Shown piece after piece: positions 34,601-44,857 of a stretch of DNA of 64,000 nucleotides. The notes beneath the pieces are model-generated. The model worked only from the letters and a program-made list of their open reading frames with translations, had not been told where the DNA came from and searched no databases. A program made the position numbers and the translations under genes. Position 1 is the stretch's first letter. Each line of letters opens with the position of its first letter. Source of the stretch: Campanula takesimana (Eukaryota > Streptophyta > Magnoliopsida > Asterales > Campanulaceae); NCBI GenBank assembly GCA_026119855.1, contig JAOWBW010000027.1, positions 1,590,623 through 1,654,622 of the forward strand. The letters are read 5' to 3'.

Positions 34601-34881
34601 CGCCGGTATTAGCGGGAGTGCATAATGTGTTCCATGTCTCCATGCTAAGGAAGTATATTCATGATCCGAGTCATGTGATTGAATACAAGCAGTTAAGAGT
34701 TCGGGCAGATTTGACGTACGATGAACGACCAATCAAGATCGTCGACAGAAAAGACGAGGTCATAAGAAAGCGTACGGTTCCCTATGTAAAAGTGCAATGG
34801 AGCAATCACTCAGAAAGAGAAGCGATATGGGAACAAGAAAGTGAAATGCGCGAATTGTACCCGGACCTCTTCTCGGATTAA
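31606..34881 (+). CDS. Gypsy-B pol: protease end, RT, RNase H, integrase, chromodomain
   Basis: This frame is open for 1,091 codons up to the TAA at 34879. It starts in the second half of the protease (FDIILGMDWL). RT follows, with LCIDYRELNKVT, the catalytic FIDDILVYSK and FLGLAGYYRRF. RNase H shows YSDASLKGLGCVLM, THDLELAAVVFALK and TDHKSLKYIF. The integrase has its HHCC finger (H in SVHPGSTKM, CLTCQQVK) and the D-D-E residues in AMDFVSG, VSDRDARFTS and HPQTDGQSERTIQTL. After integrase come SPRYVGPFEIL and a C-terminal VKVQWSNHSEREAIWEQE, which fits a chromodomain that guides integration. All catalytic residues are present. The frame is shifted by one base relative to gag. Confidence 0.93.
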   Translation, partial: VKLHPENLEIPLVIDTPTKDAIPITTCYRNCTLGIGGTNVNIDLIELDMSEFDIILGMDWLALHQAKVDCQKKIMTFLGEEGKEYRFVGSRPRKRIGLISVMKARKMLRKGCVGFLAHIGETEERGVTLESLEVVNEFQDVFPEDLPGIPPVREVEFSIDLVPETTPISRAPYRMAPTELKELKEQLQELLDKGLIRPSVSPWGAPVLFVKKKDGSMRLCIDYRELNKVTVRNQYPLPRIDDLFDQLRGACYFSKIDLRSGYHQLRVKDVDVAKTAFRTRYGHYEFVVMPFGLTNAPAAFMELMNRIFQEYLDKCVIVFIDDILVYSKTKEEHTEHLRIVLEILRRQKLYAKVKKCEFWLEKVAFLGHVVSKEGISVDPTKVEAIMDWERPTTVTEIRSFLGLAGYYRRFVEGFSKLSGPLTKLTQKAAKFVWSEECERSFQELKNRLVSAPVLTLPTGTEGFVIYSDASLKGLGCVLMQNEKVIAYASRQLKVHERNYPTHDLELAAVVFALKIWRHYLYGVKCQIFTDHKSLKYIFTQKELNMRQRRWLELLKDYDCEILYHPGKANKVADALSRKNHGMLATLISKGVSIWKDVKEMNLIVKVNGYLAQLTLQPALLGRIKEAQELDEEREALIGKGQAKDLHMGEDGILRYQKRVWVPSNDEIKREILREAHCSKFSVHPGSTKMYRDLKEAYWWNNMKNDVAEYVHRCLTCQQVKSEHQKPAGLLQSLPIPEWKWENIAMDFVSGLPKTVGKYDAIWVIVDRLTKSAHFLAIKKTDSLEKLAKLYIDEIVRLHGIPVTIVSDRDARFTSKFWNSLQEALGTELTMSTAFHPQTDGQSERTIQTLEDMLRATSLDWPNAWDEHLPLVEFAYNNSFHASIGMAPYEALYGRKCRSPACWDEVGERKLSGPELVQVTADKVQQIRKWLQTAQSRQKSYADNRRRELEFQPGDRVFLKISPTKGVMRFGIKGKLSPRYVGPFEILDKIGEVAYRLALPPVLAGVHNVFHVSMLRKYIHDPSHVIEYKQLRVRADLTYDERPIKIVDRKDEVIRKRTVPYVKVQWSNHSEREAIWEQESEMRELYPDLFSD

Positions 34882-34908
34882 GAATTTTCAAAGTTTGAGG
34901 ACAAACTT

Positions 34909-34921
34909 CTTTTAAGGGGGT
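34909..34921 (+). promoter_or_regulatory. polypurine tract of Gypsy-B
   Basis: TTTTAAGGGGGTAAGAA lies directly before the 3' LTR and primes plus-strand DNA. Its distance to the pol stop is only about 30 bp. Confidence 0.85.
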
Positions 34922-34926
34922 AAGAA

Positions 34927-37532
34927 TGTAATAACCGGAATTTAATTTATTTATTTATATTATTTTCGGTTTTGTTAAACTAATTAAATGATAATTAGAA
35001 TTATAAAGTAACTTAAAGAAGTGGGCCCAATGAATTTGGATTGGCCCAATATTTGTATTAGTAAACCCAACCCAATTAGGAATCAACCCAAGGTATAAAT
35101 TAATGAGTTAGTCAACTTAGGAATTCATTATTATCATAAACAAAAAAAAAAAAAAGAAAAACAAACCCTAGTTCTAAGTGTAGCCGCCGGCCGAGCATAA
35201 GGAGGGGGGAGAAGGGATTTTCCGGCCATTGTTTTGGAGATACAATCCGATCATTTTCAAGGTAATGCTAAATCCTACTCTCCAAAATTTATTTCATTGA
35301 TTTTGGATTATTAAAACTTAATCTACGCATGATTTAAGAATATGAACATTAGGGTTTTGCATGATAGTAATTATTGGTAAAATCCTAAAGGGAAAATTGA
35401 TTTAATCAAGTTGCTATGGTGAATTAGTGATCTTCATGCCTAACGTTATTTTTAAGATTGATTTATGATCATGATTCAAATTGATTTATATTATGTAGTG
35501 CTTGGGAATTTAACATATAAATCATTGAGGTCGAATTGGGTTTATCAAAAGAAGAAAAAAATTATGGATTTCCCCAAGAACTAGTTTCGGCCGAATGGCC
35601 AAGATCATTGAAAATTTATTTTGTTGATTTAATTGATCCTCGTTAAGTGTATTGTAAATAATATTGATGTTTGGGAAATTAGAAAAATTTAAAGAACTAG
35701 AAAATTGATCAAAGCAAGGGATTTTAGGTCATGCATGTCTCGGCAATGGTAGTGAATTATGGGTGTTGAATTCGATTTGAAGATGTTAAGAATTGGGACG
35801 GAAAGTTAGTGTTTCCGTTAAGTTTCTAATGGAAAGAAAACAAAAATCGTTAAAAGAATTGTTGACAAGTTAGAAAGATTAACTTGAGAAAATAGAATAG
35901 TACTTGGAAGACCTTGAAAGTTAAAAAGTTAACGAAAAAAAAAAAGATTAGAAATTTCAGTTAGTTTCCTAACAGAAAAAGGGCTAAACTGAAAAGAAGT
36001 AAAATTAGAATAAAGAAAAAAGGGAACCCTTGAAGTTAGAGGGGCCTAAGTGATTAAAAAGAGAAACTTAGGGGACCTTATGAACAAAAAAACCAAAGTC
36101 CAAGGACCTTTCTGTAATTAAAGAAAAGTTGAAGTACTAATCTGCAATTAATCCAAAGTGGAAGGACCAAATTGCAATTGAATTAAAGTTGAAGGACTAA
36201 TCTGCAATTAATCCAAAGTAGAAGGACCAAATTGCAATTGAATTAAAGTTGAAGGACTAAATTGTAATTAACCCAAAGTCAGAGGACTTAATTGCAATTA
36301 TATCAAAGTTAAAGGACTGACTCGTAAATCAAAGTCAGAAACTTAAACGTAAGAAAAGAAGTAATGAAGTAAAGAAGTTAAAACGCATCTCTCAGTTAAC
36401 TAAGTACAAATAGTTAACAATGTAGAGAGTACTAAAGAAAATTACTCCGTGCTTTGTAGATTTGCACAGAGAGGAGATTGCGAGGAAAAGCAATTCAGGT
36501 AAGGGATTACGTTCCTTACAGTATTTGAACTCCTGTTTATTGGAATTCGGTATTTCTTTCTAAAGACAGCTATCAGTATGGCATGATAGTATTTGAATGA
36601 ACTCTGCGTTATTAAACGTTCCTTGAAATAATCTATACTTAGTGATGTCCCCATCGATCTACTAAGTATCGAAGTTTGAAACTTGTATCACATACTTGTA
36701 CCATGGTATGTTCTAATTTTAACTTGTAAGTTAACTACTTACTTGTTAAGGCATCCAATGTCCAGTTAGAAAAGATATTGACGGACAGTCCAGATAGAAA
36801 AGACTCGTCCTTAAACTAGGGATTGCATGAGTGATCACATGCCTTCTCTCAGGAATTGTCTGATTACAAGGATGATTCTAGACCCCGAGCATATGTGTGT
36901 GGATACCATATATGTTTCGACCCACACTATTGGCTGAAGAAGCTAGGTGTACAAATTGTACCTTTGGCATTGAGGTTATAATGTACGTTACCAAGGAATT
37001 GACGGAAACTTGAATGAATCCCTTTGGATTGTAGTGCCATAATCCTTTGAAAGTGAAATCTTAAAAGTAATAAGACTGTATTGTTCTGCAGCCTTGAATC
37101 CAAAAGTAACTGAACCTATCTTTGAAAAGTTATTCTAAGTATTCGTTCTGGTCGTCTCTCCTTAGTAACCGGAGAGGCCACGTATGAACTTACTGAGCAT
37201 TCGTTCGCTCATCCCTTCTCTATAAATTTTGTTTTCAGGATTTAAGTAGAAGAACAAGACAAGGAAAGTAGCCGTGGGAAGACGGTGGATTGAAGATTCT
37301 TAATTTAGTAGTTTTAAGTACGCTTATTTATTTGATGTAAGTTGAAGTACATTGAAGGTTAAGGTTGTTACCTACCAAGACATGTTTAAGTTACGCTTCC
37401 GCTATTGTTTTGAATTTATGGTTAATTAAGGGGCTGTTGTGAACCCTAAATTGAAGTATTTATTATTGTTATTTATTGATATTAAATGCCATTAAATGCT
37501 CAAGATACATTAAGAAAATTCGGGGTGTTACA
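34927..37532 (+). repeat. 3' LTR of Gypsy-B
   Basis: This is the counterpart of 26441-29043, with about ten scattered substitutions and slightly different A-tract lengths. It has the same minisatellite at 36095-36330. The following bases, CACAC, are the target-site duplication. Confidence 0.95.
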
Positions 37533-37725
37533 CACACACATTTTTTTCTTCCATTGTAGATGGCCTAAGATCACTGAAGCATACTCACATTGAATTCACC
37601 CATATGATTAAAAAACATATCATATCATAAACTAGTATAGTTGGATGGTACACGGTCGGACATTACGTTCAGGACGACGATAAGGTTATTGCTAGTGATG
37701 GCAGTACAGAAATGGTAGTGGCGGT

Positions 37726-40400
37726 CACTACTAGAAAAATAAAAATTAAGAACGGACAAATCCGTCCCAAATCAACCAAATTCGTCCCTTAATTCAAAAT
37801 TAGCAACGAATTTGTCTGTCCTCTTTTTTTGGTCCCTAAAAGTGACCAAACACTGTCGTTGCCATTTGGAAACGACTAAGTCGTCCCCATTTGCTTAAAT
37901 TTGTCCCCAACATGGTCGTCTCCAATTTTGGTCATTTCTCTTACCAAAAATGGTGACGATTTTGGTCATTCCTAATCTGAAGAAATGTCCGTTGCTAAAA
38001 TCACATAATATTATATAAAAAAAATTGTTAATTATTATTATCAAAATTAATGCTTTTAACTCAAATAGAATGATAATAAGATAAATAGAATTATGGAAAT
38101 GAGTTTAAGTTGATTAGATTTTTTTTAAAAAAAAAAAATCATTAACAACAACATATTCTTTTATCTCCACCATTCATTTTTACATCATTACCCAACAACA
38201 ACAACCACCGTTCATTAACCCCACCACCACCACCGTCCATCATCACCACCACCACCACCGTCCATCAACACCACCACCACTGTCTAGCACAACGACCATC
38301 ATTCACTACCAGCATCGTCCATCTCAACCACCGTCCACCATAGCAAACGAAAAAAAACAAAAAAAAAACATGTACAACATCAAAATGAAAGGTAGCCGCC
38401 TTAAACGCCATTGCAACAACGATTTAGCTCTCCCTCCGCTGCACACGTAAACATAAAGAGAGGGAAAAAAGATAGAAATAGAAAGAGAGATGGAGAGGGG
38501 GAAAACGAGACAGATCTGATACTATATGAAGGAAAAGAAGGGAAGCCACGAACTCGAATGTGATGATGGTGTTGGTGGCCGTTGTGCCGCTTTCCGGTGA
38601 CCACGGTGGCGCTGCTCTGGTGGTGGTGGTAACGGAGGAAGAAGGGAACGGGAAGGGATGGGGGCTGAGGCTGAGGGAAGGAGGAGTGTGGTGAGGGCGG
38701 AGGAAAAGAGACGGTGGTGGAGCTAGGGGGCAGGCAGAGGGATGAATGGATGAAGAATAGAGAGAATAGGGATTTTTCAAATTGGGGCTAGATCTAAACT
38801 ACTAGAGGTGGAGAGAGGGTGATAATGTTATTTGTGGTTGTGGTGTTTAATGAGTTAGTGGGTTGAGATTGTAAGCCATTGATGTTTTATGTAATGTACG
38901 GTCAAGATTAAGAGTTGGGTTATTTTGGTGATCCATGTGAAACTTTGAAAACTAATCAATGGTTCACACCTCACAAAATCATAGGAGTATATTTTTCTTT
39001 CTACAAAACAAACTATTATTAATCAATATTATTATTGAAGATATAATATAATAATAATACCCAAATAAATGATTATTAATAATAATAACAAAGGTAATGG
39101 AATATTTAATGAAAAATAATGAAGACTGAAAATAATAATAATTAATAAATAATTAGTTACAAAATATTGATTGGATATTTGATAACAAAGAAATTATAAT
39201 AGTCACTAATAATTAAAAATGATAATAATTAAATAACTATAGATAAAGTAATATTAATCAGATATTTAGTAAATGATAATAGTCGCTAACCATAACCATC
39301 TCACTACCATTACCACTGCACCGCCTCCATGTCTGCCACAACGCCCACTACTAACCATCTCCATCGTTACCACCCTATCTCACCTCATTAGATATTTAGT
39401 AACAAAAAATGATAATAGTCACTAACCACCGCTACGTCACCTCGTTACCATTGTCTTTGCCACCACTACTGTCGTTACCACCGCAACCACTCAACCGCCC
39501 CCACCACTGCCACAATACTCACCACTAACTACCACCGCCATGCATCACTGCTACTTCACCACCATCCCATAACAACTATTAACACTACCGAGGCCATCAC
39601 CATTTAGTAAGCGGCACAACTTGCCAACACCACCACCGCTATAGCAGCTATAACTAACTACTCACACTATCGATCACCACCAACAACGCAACCGCCACTA
39701 ACAACGATAACACCAGCAATAACCTTCACTAGATGACCATATGTGACATTTATTCCGGGACAAATAAAGTAATTTTTACCGAAAGAATGAAATGTTTTAC
39801 AGTGATATGTAATATCTTATTTTTTTATAAAAGGTTTTTTATTAGTATATTGTTTTTAGTAAAAAGAATTAAATTGGGAATATAAATAAATTAATTTTAT
39901 ATAATTAAATGTTTTGGTAAATTTTAGTTATTTATTTTTATTTTTATTTTTATTTACATTTATTCTTTATTATTAATCAGTTATTAGTAATTTACATTTA
40001 TTTTAATTATTATTAAAAATTAATAATTTTTTATTTCATTAATCAATAATTATAGGCAAAAGAGAATTTTGAATTTTGAATTCCCACTCATATGGGGACG
40101 ACCAAGTCGTTCCTAATTTCAAATCCGTCCCCAAATCAAATTTTAGCAACGACTAAGTCGTTGCCATTTTTTCGAAAAATTAGGGACGACTAAGTCGTTG
40201 CTAATTACACTTTGTTCGTTGCCATTTTTTCGAAAAATTAGGGACGACTAAGTCGTTGCTAATTACACTTTGTTCGTTGCCATTTTTTCAAAAAATTAGC
40301 AACGACTAAGTCGTTGCTAAATTACATTTTTCCGTCCCTAATTAGGGGCAAACATGGTCGTTACTAAATTTCGTTGTTGTTTTTAGTTATTCTAGTAGTG
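37726..40400. mobile_element. non-autonomous CACTA (En/Spm) transposon
   Basis: The 2,675-bp element begins CACTACTAGAAAAATAAA and ends TTCTAGTAGTG. It is flanked by a perfect 3-bp TSD, GGT, on both sides. Subterminal repeats contain the near-palindrome CGACTAAGTCG: one copy at 37872-37882 on the left, and at least five copies between 40095 and 40320 on the right. On the right it lies partly in a three-fold tandem repeat of about 60 bp (40155-40320). Such repeats bind the transposase in this superfamily. The interior has CCACCA-rich and AT-rich stretches and no transposase frame. Confidence 0.93.
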
Positions 40401-40580
40401 GGTGGTGGTGGTGAGGTGGCAACGATCGTGGTGGATCTGTTGGTGGTGGTGAGGTGGCAACAATAGTGGTGAATCTGGTGGTGGTGGTGGTGGTGGTGAG
40501 GAGGAGTCAACGGTAGTGGCAGTCGTGGTGAGGTGGTGGCGGTATTGAGGTGGTAGTGGCGGCGGCGGCAATTGTTAGGC
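40401..40580. repeat. GGT-rich simple sequence
   Basis: It consists mainly of GGT and GGTGAGGTGGCAAC words. The CACTA element inserted at the edge of this sequence, and its GGT duplication is part of it. Chance open frames across it have no value. Confidence 0.7.
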
Positions 40581-41161
40581 AATGTTGGTGGTCGTAATTT
40601 GTGAATGGATAAACCCATTGGTTATTCGGTTAAAAATCCGTTTTGACCATTAATGATATGGTGTTAGGATGTGGAGTCAAAACCGAGGACGAAGGTCAAA
40701 ACCATGAAGAAGCGAGAAGTCGAAAGCGGGACGGAGACGGTGCAGACCAAGATTCGGCCGAACCCGAGGAAGGACTCGGCCGAACCTCAAAGTCTGGGAG
40801 TTGGCCGTGGCTTGTTTGGAGGAATGGCAGAGACCCACTAAGGAATTAGGGTGAGTTTGGCAATGCTTCTGATTGTGCAAAAGTGATTTCTGAAAATCAA
40901 TTATAGGAAAAGTGATTTTTTCCAAAACTCGTTTTGTGTTTGGCCACCAAATTTCAAAAGTGTGTTTTATCAAAAATGATTTTAAAATATGTTTGGCTTC
41001 CACCCGTTGAAACTGATTGTAAAATTTTAATGTCAAAAATACCCATACCCTCAAACTCATAAAAATACTTGGAAATTGAAAACAAATAGTGGCTGAATGT
41101 CAAGGCCTCAAGTGACAGAGTTCATAAAAGAAAAAGAAAAACTGTACTTCATCCATATATA
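40581..41161. other. intergenic sequence with a GC-rich piece
   Basis: A GC-rich piece at about 40640-40850 has an open plus-strand frame of 68 codons (EDEGQNHEEARSRKRDGDG) with no recognised domain. From 40851 the sequence GTGAGTTTGGCAATGCTTCT begins a stretch typical of dispersed plant repeats. No gene is supported. Confidence 0.4.
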
Positions 41162-41340
41162 CTCCTTCCGTCCCAAAATGATCTTTGCATTTGATTACTC
41201 AAACTTTTTAATGGTATGAACACTCGCTTCAGTAGCCATGTTTTGTTATGCACTTTTAAGCCCAAATTGTAGAAATGAGAAGAACTTTTTGGAATAATGA
41301 GAAATAGCAAATGTAAAAGATCATTTTGGGACGGAGAGAG
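41162..41340. mobile_element. Stowaway MITE
   Basis: The 179-bp element has inverted ends CTCCTTCCGTCCCAAAATGA and TCATTTTGGGACGGAGAGAG, and TA on both sides (41160-41161, 41341-41342). No other content was recognised. Confidence 0.9.
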
Positions 41341-42236
41341 TACTCTTTATTGTCTTCACTCTCAACTTGATTAAGCATTCTACCCCAGGCTTCAACTAGT
41401 CAATATGTAACGACCCGAAAACCCGTCTCTATTTTCTTTGTAGTAAACATTTATTTATTTATTTATTTGCTTATTTATTTATCTATTTAAATATTTATGT
41501 GTGCATTTATATCTCATAATATTTTTATGCCTAGCATTTTAACTGATCAATTGTGCTAGTGTAAGGTTTGGGGCTTTTAGTGGTTAGTAGGGAGTTGGAT
41601 TTAATTGATAGTGGGGTAAAAGAGTTAATTGTTCAAAGTGGTCCTAGATGGGGGGGGGGGGGGGGCTAAGTGAAACATTTTATTTCTCCTTCCTCCTCCC
41701 TCACCTCACATTCTCATTTCTCTCTCTCACTCTCAGCCATCTCTCTCTTCCTCTCCCTCTCCATTGTTAAAGAAAAGGTAAGAAAAACTCCTCACTCTCT
41801 CCTCCTTTTGGTCATCTTTTATTCATCTTTTCTTATTGCTCATTTTATGAAAAATGTTTAGATCGTCGCTAGGATCGTTTGTAGCCATGAAAATTCGAAT
41901 TCCGCCATCTTTGATAAATTCCAAGTAAGTTACTTTTCCCCATTTATGCTAAAAATGTTCATCCTTAGCTCATTTGATGCTCTAGTTGTTATATATTGCT
42001 TCTTGGGTTGATTTGGAATTGATTTGCATTTTATCCATTTTTGTGAAATTTTAATGTTTGAATCATCTCTTGAATTGGGTAGTCTAGATAATGTTATATG
42101 AGTCATTTTAGACTTGTAAGTTATTTTGATACATTGGTATACTAGTTAGAAGGTTTGATTTTTGGTTGAGTGGTGTTTTGGAAAGAAAATGGAAGAACCC
42201 AGGTCATTTCTGCCGATTTCCGGCAAGACAGGGGTT

Positions 42237-42345
42237 GTGGGCGACCGCCCACTTTTGGGTTGGGCGACCGCCCAGGTCATCAGTTGTTATGGCGTTGAAA
42301 CTTTGTTTTGGGCGACCGCCCATGTTGGTGTTGGGCGACCGCCCA
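42237..42345. repeat. TGGGCGACCGCCCA array, first cluster
   Basis: Four copies start at about 42238, 42261, 42309 and 42332. Each is a near-palindrome with two central mismatches. In the first copy the leading T is replaced. Spacing between copies is 9 to 34 bp. Confidence 0.95.
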
Positions 42346-42798
42346 CGTTGGCTGAACTGAAGGTCTTTATTTTTGATTGTTTTTCGAAGTCAGCTTGGTC
42401 TGGGCTCGGGGTACCATTCTAGTTAACTTAAGTTAATACCGTGGAACACTTTAGTGCTTGAGATTGGTTCCTTTGTGAACAATGGTGTTATGGAATTTGA
42501 TCAAGTATGGTTTGGGGAATGTTTGGGCATCTTATGATGTGTTCGTGATTGTTCCAATCGAATTGATTTTGGAAGCCATGGAAGAAATTGTTGTTCTTGA
42601 AGTGATTTGTGAAGATTAGGTGATGGATTGTTGGATTGGGATGATGAGTTATGTGTTGTTTGATATATTTGGAGTTAAATGGGGTTTTAATGGAGTTAGA
42701 ATTGGTTTGGGTCGAGCTCCACAATGGTGGGGAGGTATAAGGGTTGTTATATTAAGATTTAGGACAAAAGGAGTGAAATTCGGGTGTATTTTGGGGTC

Positions 42799-42905
42799 TG
42801 GGCGGTCGCCCACTTAGTTTTGGGCGACCTCCCACTAAATCAGCCTCATTTAGCTTGGTATCAGGGTTCCGGGCGACCGCCCACTCAATTCCGGGCGCCC
42901 GCCCA
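42799..42905. repeat. TGGGCGACCGCCCA array, second cluster
   Basis: Four further copies start at 42799, 42821, 42870 and 42892. The first, TGGGCGGTCGCCCA, is the exact reverse complement of the main form; the others carry one or two changes. The cluster lies just before the block shared with Gypsy-A, in the same relative place as the Gypsy-A array. Confidence 0.95.
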
Positions 42906-44857
42906 CTTTTTCCAGAATTTAGGTCGATCTTCCGGAGGCCATAACTTCTTCGCCCGGACTCTGTTTTAGGCGTGTAAACTATCGTTTCGAAGCTCTCTTC
43001 GATTAATACAAGATGGGATAGGTTGTTCAGTTAAGTTCTAAGTTTTATACTTCGGGATTTTATTGGGTGTTCGAGGTTAAGAGGAGTTGTATCGATCCAT
43101 TGTGATCAAGTTTTGCAAATCCAATTGAGTGACTTTGTTGAGTTGTTGTGATCACGTTTGTGATGTATTTGAGGATCCCCTACTTTGAGATCCTTTAATT
43201 GAAAGTTATTTCACTGATCGAATTGATTTTAGGATAAGACTTGGACTAGGTTTAGGCAATGTCTTATAGTACCTAGAGGGTTGTTGTTGAACACCAAAGT
43301 GTAGGGTTTGGTCCGGTTGTGATCGTGTACTAATAGGTATAACCTTTTGGATTCGTTTGGGGTGTTTAGAATTGGTTCATTATGAATGGATGTAAAGAGT
43401 GAATTGGCAATTGAGCACCTGCGGGTTTGATTAGCCTTAAGGTGTATTTATTCGGATTTCCTATTTGGAATTCCAGATGTAAAGAGATGGTTGAGTTCCT
43501 GGTCGTAGTACTCTTTATGAGTAGACGTTAGGGTCACCTTGGTAATGGTCATTGTGCTAATAGTGAGCGACCGTTTGGGTTGTACTCTTTATGAGTAACT
43601 TGTGGGTATCATCTTTGGAATGTATCTGGTATGGTTCCTTATTATGGAATTATCGTGTTTAATAATCATTGTTGTTGGGCTCCTTATGAGCAATTCCGTT
43701 TATCGTTGTTGTGCTCTTCATGAGAAACTCTTGTTATCGTTGCTGTTAAACTCTTCATGAGTAACCGATGCATCTTTATGGTGATTATTTAGTATGGTTC
43801 CCTACTTTGGAACCTTTGGTTGTTTATCGAGCTAGTATTTATTACCTAGCATTTATTTGAAAGTCCAGCTGGTTATTTGTGTTCGAGTCAGGCAATGGAT
43901 AATGTTATAATGGCACGAGCCAAGTCCAGTATAGCATCGCCCATTGGTCCTTCTTTCCCCTTCCAGATTGGCCTTGGTTGGGATGAGCTAGCTCCCTTTG
44001 GTGAGTATTCTAGCTAGACGTTTTGGGTTTTGACTTTGTGTCATCTCCCCTGTCCTTTGTGACATGTTACATTGTTATGGTTCCGGTACTGGGTTGTGAT
44101 CTTCAGCTGTTTATGCTGCTACGAAGATTGATTGATTGATTGATTGATTGGTCGGTTCTGACTGGGGTTTTCTCTTCAGCGATTATGCTGCTATGAAGAT
44201 GGTTTGATTGGTTGATTGGTTGAAGCTGCGCAGTGATTGTTCTATTGGTTTGGTGAAACCTTGGCTCAGTATCCTTTGTAACGTGTTTATTTCAGTCTTA
44301 TGTGCTGCATGATGAGTTAGTCGTTATTTCCAACTGGTATGGGACAGTTGACGATAGGGAGCTTTCTCATTTGTTGTTATGTGATTTACTTGTTCAGTTA
44401 TATAATTGATTTGCATGATATTATGCCATGTAGATGCATTTAGTAACTTACTGAGATTTTATCTCACCCCGTTTCTTGTTTCAAATTGTTTTTCCTTAAC
44501 CCCCCCCAGGAAAGCAAGTGGTATCGTTTGAGGTCCGTTGTATCGGGAGTCTTCTGAGCAGGTTGATCGCCTTTGGGGTAGTTGCTCTTCAGAGCCTCTT
44601 TGTATATGGTTGAAAGGTCGTGGTCGTCCAGGGTTCTGTATATACTGTTGTCCTTTGGGAATTTATATTATTAACAGTTGTTCTTGCTTTCGCGTTTGTT
44701 TCTAGTCTCCGAGTTATAATCTCGTTGAGGTATTGTTTGTTGGTATTGGTTTATAGTTGAATTCACGCGCCCGGTTTGGTATTTTGCATTTTGGAGATGT
44801 ACATTATGTAAATTTTATTTTTATGGATTTTTGGAATTTCCGGGGCGTGACACAATA

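Larger units (their letters stand above)
26441..37532 (+). mobile_element. Gypsy-B, nearly intact chromovirus-like Ty3/Gypsy retrotransposon
   Basis: This element of 11,092 bp has LTRs at 26441-29043 (2,603 bp) and 34927-37532 (2,606 bp) and a perfect TSD, CACAC (26436-26440 and 37533-37537). It has an iMet primer site, a pre-gag coiled-coil ORF, gag, pol with all catalytic residues, and a polypurine tract. By eye the LTRs differ at about ten substitutions plus A-tract lengths, roughly 0.4%. At a substitution rate commonly used for plant LTRs this is of the order of 0.15 million years (estimate only). The C-terminal part after integrase fits a chromodomain, and long LTRs starting TGTAATAACC suit the Tekay/Del group (inference). 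The only coding break seen is one frame change inside the protease. Confidence 0.95.
25779..37565. mobile_element. Harbinger-like MITE split by Gypsy-B
   Basis: The left end GACCATCCACAGTGG at 25779 and the right end CCATTGTAGATGGCC at 37551-37565 are inverted repeats with few mismatches. Both are flanked by TAA (25776-25778 and 37566-37568), the target site of PIF/Harbinger elements. Without the 11-kb Gypsy-B and its TSD the MITE is about 690 bp. It is T/C-rich, with several TTCACAC words near the break. It shows that Gypsy-B is the younger insertion. Confidence 0.75.
41406..44852 (+). mobile_element. solo LTR of a Gypsy element related to Gypsy-A
   Basis: A single 3,447-bp LTR begins TGTAACGACCCG and ends CCGGGGCGTGACA. 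It is flanked by a perfect TSD, CAATA, at 41401-41405 and 44853-44857. No internal region or partner LTR is present, so it arose by recombination between two LTRs. It shares blocks with the Gypsy-A LTR in the opposite orientation. One is the stretch with CCGGAGGCCATAACTTCTTC at 42926-42996; another is the block with CAGTATCC and GTCGTTATTTCCAACTGG near 44270-44370. It contains two arrays of TGGGCGACCGCCCA and a run of 16 G at 41650-41665. Confidence 0.93.

Noticed and set aside
38424..38780. Minus-strand frame of 118 codons in the CACTA element as transposase
   Set aside because: It is low-complexity Ser/Pro/Leu sequence from CT-rich DNA and has no transposase motif.
40643..40849. Frame of 68 codons as a small host gene
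   Set aside because: It is a GC-rich charged stretch without promoter, conserved domain or neighbouring exons. It may be part of an unidentified repeat.
42162..42422. Open frames across the solo LTR
   Set aside because: They result from the palindrome repeats being open in several frames at once. An LTR is not expected to code there.
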